This document shows positions 58,414-64,000 of a stretch of DNA of 64,000 nucleotides, piece after piece. The first letter of the stretch is position 1. The number at the start of each line of letters is the position of its first letter. The notes under the pieces were generated by a model, which searched no databases, was not told the DNA's origin, and saw nothing but the letters and a program-made list of their open reading frames with translations. The translations under genes were made by a program, and so were the position numbers. The stretch is from NCBI GenBank assembly GCA_012845835.1, contig JABAKD010000016.1, positions 14,559,020 through 14,623,019 on the forward strand. Direction: 5' to 3'. The DNA comes from Undaria pinnatifida (Eukaryota > Sar > Phaeophyceae > Laminariales > Alariaceae).

Positions 58414-58668
58414 ATGCTCTATTTGGCAACGAAAAAAGTGGTCAGTGAACAATCCGTTGTGGACAAGGGTAGCATACACAAAAGCGGGACAAAGTGCGCA
58501 TTCATGAACGAAGGACGGGATTCTTCCCTGCGACCATCTGAAGACAAAATCGATAAAACTCTATCCCGCTTTTCACACCAACGGCACCAACGGCACCAAC
58601 GGCCACTAGAACTGACGCTATTGGATGAACTCACTGTGGACGAGACGACGAGGGTTTTTACACCCTAG
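58414..58668 (+). other. Unassigned ORF before the satellite
   Basis: ATG 58414 (MLYLATKKVVSEQ), about 84 codons, mixed composition with KDNS-like hydrophilic stretches and a HQR triplet repeat from 9-bp CAACGGCAC units (58580-58602). It ends VFTP* inside the first satellite unit. Coding is possible but no family is recognised. Confidence 0.25.
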
Positions 58669-61447
58669 TGCGCCTTTAATAATTAATTGTGTTAAAATCG
58701 TTTTTGCAACACCATCCCTCACACCCATGCCGACACCCCTGCCAAATCGTGTTGAAAAATCGTCGTGGAAACGGAAGATATGCTGCCTTCCACTCCTTCA
58801 AGAACGCCCCCTTCACGCCTTCGCCCAGGACAAGAAGAAATACCACCAATCTGCTAGTGTTTTACACCGTAGTGCGCCATTGAAAAATATTTGTGTTAAG
58901 ATCGTTTTTGCAACACTATCCCTCACACCCATACCGACAACCCTGCCAAATCTGGTTAACAACTCGTGGTGGAAACAGAAGATATGGTGCCTTACACTCC
59001 TTCAGGAACGCTCCCTTCACGCCTTCGCCCGAGACAAGAAGAAATACCACCAATCTGCCAGCGTTTTACACCCTAGTGTGCCTTTAATAAATCAACGTGT
59101 TAAGATCGTTTTTGCAGCACCATCCCCCACACCCATACCGACACCCCTGCCAAATCTTGTGAACAACTCGTGTGGGAAACGGAAGATATGCTGCTTTACA
59201 CTCCTTCAAGAACGCCCCCTTCACGCTTTCGCCCAGGACGAGAAGAAATACCACCAATCTGCTAGTGTTTCACACCCTAGTGCGCCTTTAATAATTAAGT
59301 GTGTTATAATCGCTTTTGCAATACCATCCCCCACACCCATACGGACACCCCTGCCGAATGTTGTTAACATCTCGGGGAGGAAACGAAAAATATGCTGCCT
59401 TACACTCCTTCAAGAACGCCCCCTTCACGCCTTCGCCCAGGAGAAGAATGAACACAACCAATCTGCCAATGTTTTACACCCTAGTGCGCCTTCACTAATT
59501 ATTTGTGTCAAGATCTTTTTCGCAACACTATCCCTCACACCCATACCGACAACCCTGCCAAATCTTGTTAACAAATGGTGGTGGAAACGAAAAAATTGCC
59601 GCCTCATACTCCCTCAAGAACGCCCCCTTCACGCCTTCGCCCAGGACAAGAAGTAATACCACCAATCTTCCAGTGGTTTACACCCTAGTGCGCCTTTTAA
59701 GTTTTTTTATTGTGTTAAGATCGTTTTTGCAACACTGTCCCTCACACCCATACCGACACCCCTGCCAAATCTTGTGAACACCTCGTGTGCGAAACGGAAG
59801 ATATGCTGCCTTACACTCCTTCAAGAACGCCCCCCTCACGCCTTCGCCCAGGACAAGAAGAAATACCACCAATATGCCAGTGTTTTACACCCTAGTGCGT
59901 CTTTAGTAATTACTTGTGTTAAGATCGGTTTCGCAGCACCACCCCCCACACCCATACAAACACCCCTGCCAAATGTTGTCAACATTTCGTAGAGGAAACG
60001 GAAGATATGCTGATTTACACTCATTCAAGAACACCCCCTTCACGCCTTAGCCCAGGACAAGAAGAAATACCACCAATCTGCCAGTGGTTTACACCCTAGT
60101 GCGCCTTAAACCTTTTTAAATTTGTGTTAAGATCGCTTTTGCAACACCATCCCCCACACCCATACCGACACCCATCTCAATTGTTGTCAACAAATCGTGG
60201 TGGAAACGGAAAAAATGCCGCCTCACACTCCCTCAAGAACACCTCCTTCACGCCTTCGCCCGACACAAGAAGAAATACCACCAATCTACCAGTGTTTTAC
60301 ACCCTAGTGCGCCTTTAATAGTTAATTGTGTTAGGATCGTTTTTGCAGCACCATCCCCCACACCCATACAAACACCCCTGATAATTTTTGTAATATCTCG
60401 TGGTGGAAACAGAAAATTTGCTGCCTTACACACCTTCAAGAACGCCCCCTTCATGCCTTCGCCCAGGACGAGAAGAAATAACACCAATCTGCTAGTGTTT
60501 TACACCCTAATGCGCCTTTAAAAGATATTTCATTGTGTTAAGATCGTTTTATGCAACACTATCCCCCACACCCATACGGACACCCCTGCCGAATGTCGTT
60601 AACATCTCGTGGTGGAAACGGAAGATATGGTGCCTTACACTTATTCAAGAACGCCCCCTTCACGCCTTCGCCCAGGACAAGAAGAAATACCACCAATCTG
60701 CCAGTGTTTCACACCCTAGTGCACCTTAAATATTTAAACGGGTTGAGATCGGTTTCGCAACAACATCCCTCACACCCATACCAACACCCCTGACAAATCT
60801 TGTTAACAACTCGTCGCTGAAACGGAAGATTTGCTGCCTTACACTCCTTCAAAAACGCCCCCTCCACGCCTTCGCCCGACACAAGAAGAAATACCACCAA
60901 TCTGCCTGTGTTTTACACTCTAGTGCGCTTTTCAAAATTAGTTGTGTCAAGATCGTTTTTGCAACACTATCCCTCACACCCATACCGACAACCCTGCCAA
61001 ATGATGTTAACAACTCGTGGTGGAAACGGAAGATATGGTGCCTTACACTCCTTCAAGAACGACCCCTTCACGCCTTCGCCCAGGACGAGAAGAAATACCA
61101 CCAATCTGCCAGTGTTTTACACCCTAGTGTGCCTTTAATAATTAATTGTGTTAAGATCGTTTTTGCAACACTATCCCTCACACTCATGCAGACACCCCTG
61201 TCAAATGTTGTTAACAATTCGTGGTGGAAACGGAAGATATGCCGCCTCACACTCCCTCAAGAACGCCCCCTTTACGCCTTCGCCCAGGACAAGAAGAAAT
61301 ACCACCAATCTGCCAGTGTTTTACACCCTAGTGCGCCTTTAATAATTAATTGTGTTCAGATCGTTTTTGCGACAACATCCCCCACACCCATACCGACACC
61401 TCTGCCAAATGTTGTTCACAACCCCGTGGTGGAAACGGAAGACTTGC
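58650..61447 (+). repeat. ~205-bp satellite, 14 units
   Basis: The marker TTTTACACCCTAGTG recurs at about 58656, 58860, 59063, 59268, 59470, 59677, 59881, 60086, 60293, 60498, 60707, 60910, 61113 and 61317. Units differ by several percent. Early units are 204 bp, a multiple of three, so one + frame stays open from about 58625 to 59656 (343 codons, 68-residue repeats of type LLQERPLHAFAQDKKKYHQS). The array stops at a TTAGGG stretch. Confidence 0.93.
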
Positions 61448-61451
61448 TTAC

Positions 61452-61486
61452 GGTTAGGGTTAGGGTTAGGGTTAAGGTTAGGGTTT
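61452..61486 (+). repeat. Interstitial telomere-type repeat (TTAGGG)n
   Basis: GGTTAGGGTTAGGGTTAGGG and variants, directly between the 205-bp satellite and the palindromic array. A decayed piece follows at 61740-61775. Confidence 0.9.
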
Positions 61487-61489
61487 GAT

Positions 61490-62215
61490 TCCGTGAAAGC
61501 TTCCGTAAAAGCAAATTTACTCCCGCGAAAGCTTTGGTGAAAGCAATTTACTTCCACGAAAGCTTCCGTGGAAGCTTCCGTGAAAGCTCCTGTGCAAACT
61601 TCCGTGAAAGCTTTCGTGAAAGCGTCCGAGAAAACTTCCGATCAACAAAATTCCTCCAGTTTGAAAGCTTCAGTAGAAAGCTTTCACCAAAGCTTCCACG
61701 AAAGCTTCCGTTAAAACCTCCACGAAAGCTTCCACGAAGGGTTATGGGTTAGGATTTGAGTAAGTGTTAGGGTTAAGTTCCGTGAAAGCTTCCGTGAACG
61801 TTTTCGTGAAACCTTCGTGGAAGCTTATTTACTCCAGTTCGAAAGCTTCCGTAGAAGCAAATTTTCGTCCGTGAAAACTTCCGTGAAAGCTTCCGTGAAA
61901 GCTAATTTTCTTCCACGAAAGCTTCCGTGAAATCTTCCGTGGAAGCAAATTTACTTCCACGGAAGCTTCTGTGAAAGCAAATTTACTTCCACGAAAGCTT
62001 TCGTTGAAGCTTCCGTGAAAGTGTCTGTGGAAGAAAATTCCCTGGAAGCTTCCGCGAACTACACAACTTCCACGGAAGTTCCCACGGCCTGGAAATGTGA
62101 AAGCTTCCATCGCTTTCATGGAAGCTCCACGCTTCCATGGAAGCTTCCACCACTTCCGGGGAACCTCCCATGGAAGCGATGGAAGCTTCCATGGAAGCCT
62201 TCACGAGTTTTCACC
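61490..62215. repeat. Self-complementary GAAAGCTTCCGTGAAAGC array
   Basis: About 40 imperfect units built around AAGCTT, spelled as (GT)GAAAGCTTCC(GT/AC)GAAAGC, changing near 62100 to GGAAGCTTCCATGGAAGC. Both strands read much alike. Related arrays lie at 4820-5275 and 15838-16008. Confidence 0.88.
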
Positions 62216-62690
62216 AAAAATGCAGATGGTGCAGGTGGCCCTAATGGTGCTGCTGCAGAACTCGGAGGTGTTTTAGGAGAACTAGTTGAAAAAACGTTGA
62301 ACGACCGAGATTCGTGGGTTTCCTCAATTCAATTATACCAGAATGTTTTTTGCTGGTGCAGCAGGGTTCTTGCTGTCTATCGCTAAAACGAGGCACATGG
62401 TGGGAGTCTCCTTCATCAGACAGCTCTGCTGTCAGGAGGCGCTCTAAATACACCTGTCGCTTGGAGTCTGACGAATCCAATCTGGGGATTCACGTCTGCA
62501 AATAGCCCACGATACAAGGTGCGTTGCCCTCGCTCCTTTTGATGACGTACGCTTCTTGGCTGTAGATTTTTGTAGGGTCCCTACGACGATCACGCGAAGT
62601 TCCCTTATCTCGATTAGAAATCAGAGCTCTATTAGCAGACAGTAGACCAAGGTTACGGTAGGGGGGGTGTCCCCGTTTTCGCCGCCGGTT
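62216..62690 (+). other. Sequence after the palindromic array, weak coding signal
   Basis: A + frame reads TKNADGAGGPNGAAAELGGV then LGELVEKTLNDRDSWVSS before a stop at 62384. A second + frame (62314-62505) reads CCLSLKRGTWWESPSSDSSA. These may be one frameshifted exon. No family recognised. Confidence 0.2.
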
Positions 62691-62935
62691 ATGAGGTTCT
62701 TACACGAGTGACTCTGTGCTTCACTGACAATAGTATAACTCTGTGCTTCACTGACAACAATATTTAAGGGTTTGGGTAAGGCGACAGTTTTGTCGCAACG
62801 TAGCTTTAGCTATATCTCGAGATTAAAACGGTACGGAAAGGAACGGGGCGTCACTCCCGCGAATGAACCCGACTCACTGCCAAAGTGGTCCTTACTGTGA
62901 CCCCCCTTGCCTCAGCCTGGACCAGTACCTAATAC
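62690..62935 (+). repeat. Family B repeat, copy 3
   Basis: TCGCAACGTAGCTTTAGC, GATTAAAACGG, GTCACTCCCGCGAATGA. It also carries a 31-bp tandem duplication ACTCTGTGCTTCACTGACAA (62708-62760). Confidence 0.6.
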
Positions 62936-63031
62936 CGTCGATAGTTGCTTCTATAGACTACCGATGTTGCTCAGAGTGACCGGGGCTAACGATCCACGAT
63001 ATGGATTACACTGCAGCGGATTCCCTTAACC

Positions 63032-63493
63032 TTAGCCCGGGTTGTAATTCGGAGAATCAGATGCAGCGTCCGGCAGCTTTTTGCTCAAGTTTCGGTATTT
63101 TGTATGTATTGGGCTCCCGCAAAGGTCCCACTCTCTTTCATAGACAGAAACGCGAAAGAGTTTGAGATTATCCAACCTGCAGTGTGGCAATGTGGTGACG
63201 CTGTATATCTTTGGGTACCTCTTATCACAGCTACACCTGGAAGACTGTGTACGACCCTGTAAATACCCCTTCTCACTCACCACGGGTTTCCAACGAAGTA
63301 CTCGTAGTCCTCCGATGCTGATTTGTTCACGTCGTACTCGTAGAGAATAAGCCTCCCAGTAGGCAGTAGCAGGTTTCTTGACCGTCCGTCTGTAGCCAGT
63401 TGTGTGGATCAACTGTAGTGCCAGCAGCTTGTCGCGTTTAGGCGATGCCAGGCTCGTTACCTCGTGTATATTTTGACGGCGCGTAGCCTGCAT
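63032..63493 (-). CDS. Unassigned ORF, 153 aa
   Basis: ATG 63493 (MQATRRQNIHEVTSLASPKR) to a stop at 63032. Basic, with no low-complexity DNA, and the longest non-repeat ORF in the last 10 kb. It includes LLALQLIHTTGYRRTVKKPA and ISIGGLRVLRWKPVVSEKGY. No membrane segment or known motif. An overlapping + frame also exists, so this is not certain. The last 500 bp of the window hold no recognised feature. Confidence 0.35.
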   Translation of the reverse strand: MQATRRQNIHEVTSLASPKRDKLLALQLIHTTGYRRTVKKPATAYWEAYSLRVRREQISIGGLRVLRWKPVVSEKGYLQGRTQSSRCSCDKRYPKIYSVTTLPHCRLDNLKLFRVSVYEREWDLCGSPIHTKYRNLSKKLPDAASDSPNYNPG

Positions 63494-64000
63494 CAGCTCG
63501 TAGCTGGTGTACGCTTACATCGGTTGGCTTTCGGACGAGCCGATAAGACACAGCCTTTACTATTTGAGAGGCTAAACGCACGTCACGGTCGGATGAACCT
63601 GTAGAAAAGCTTCAAGTAAAAGAAGAGAAGTGGTGTTGGCGACTCCACGTAGATGTTGATTGTAACGAACGGATAAGAGCTATTTTAAACACACGCACCC
63701 AGGTCTCCATTCCCTTGTCCCTAGTATCTCATCGCTTCTAGTTCGTTTCCCCTCCGTGTATCCGTCCAGGCTGATTCCTCCCGTCTGCTAGTTACAACAG
63801 CTGCCTGCAAACACCAGTCTTATCTCACGCAGTCCTCTTCCAAGCGCTAGTGCTATAGTCTATAACAGATCTCCGGATGAAACCTTCACGAATACCTTAC
63901 GGTAACGATCGCGGTACTCAAGCTCGGTTCGCAGTCACTCACACTCGTGTCAGATCAAGTTCATGTTCCTTTTCCCCTCGTTTGGTTTGTTTGTTTTTGG

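Overview
This is nuclear DNA of a eukaryote with large introns. It is not bacterial, organellar or viral. The signs are GT-AG introns that join reading frames exactly, interstitial TTAGGG repeats, Ty1/copia retrotransposons, TA-inserting DNA elements, many microsatellites and minisatellites, and a Golgi glycosyltransferase gene split over 25 kb. A marine stramenopile alga, perhaps a brown alga, would fit, but that is an inference: no rRNA, tRNA or organellar marker is present to settle it.

One gene can be assembled with confidence, on the + strand. It is a six-exon alpha-1,6-fucosyltransferase-like gene (GT23, FUT8 family): 29704-30151, 32675-32856, 34185-34334, 34989-35150, 35694-35924 and 54497-54697. 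The exons join in phase into 457 codons with an N-terminal membrane anchor, an acidic stem and the conserved GT23 motifs. Exon 4 lies in an apparently identical 199-bp tandem duplication. The last exon is preceded by four decayed copies of itself. Intron 5 (18.6 kb) holds most of the transposons of the window.

1-29.5 kb: mostly gene-poor. It holds duplicated Cys-rich exon-like sequences (1.9-2.5 kb), arrays of self-complementary short repeats (4.8, 15.8 and 21.3-22.3 kb), a C-rich region with a segmental duplication (7.3-9.2 kb), a GC-rich block of broken or unassigned reading frames (10-15.3 kb), microsatellites, interstitial telomere-type repeats and copies of a dispersed repeat called family A here.

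29.5-54.7 kb: the fucosyltransferase gene. Its fifth intron contains an 11.9-kb nested copia complex (35993-47851). A 6,079-bp element (37034-43112, 540-bp LTRs, TAATG target duplication) sits inside a sibling element whose body is inverted relative to its own outer LTR ends. Both elements lack an integrase core and carry a CAG/leucine tract where it should be. Their primer binding site matches a methionine tRNA cut at its anticodon loop. Downstream in the same intron lie minus-strand coding fragments (48.2-49.5 kb) and two TA-flanked DNA elements (50529-51391 and 51600-52689). The second carries a small Cys/His zinc-binding ORF, and each element sits in one unit of a tandem pair of family A repeats.

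54.7-64 kb: unassigned ORFs, family A and B repeats, a (ATATG)n microsatellite, a 14-unit ~205-bp satellite (58.65-61.45 kb) that keeps an open frame for five units, a TTAGGG stretch, a palindromic GAAGCTTCC-type array, and a 153-codon minus-strand ORF. The order satellite, telomere-type repeat, palindromic array looks subtelomere-like.

Reading frames were judged by eye. No database search was possible.
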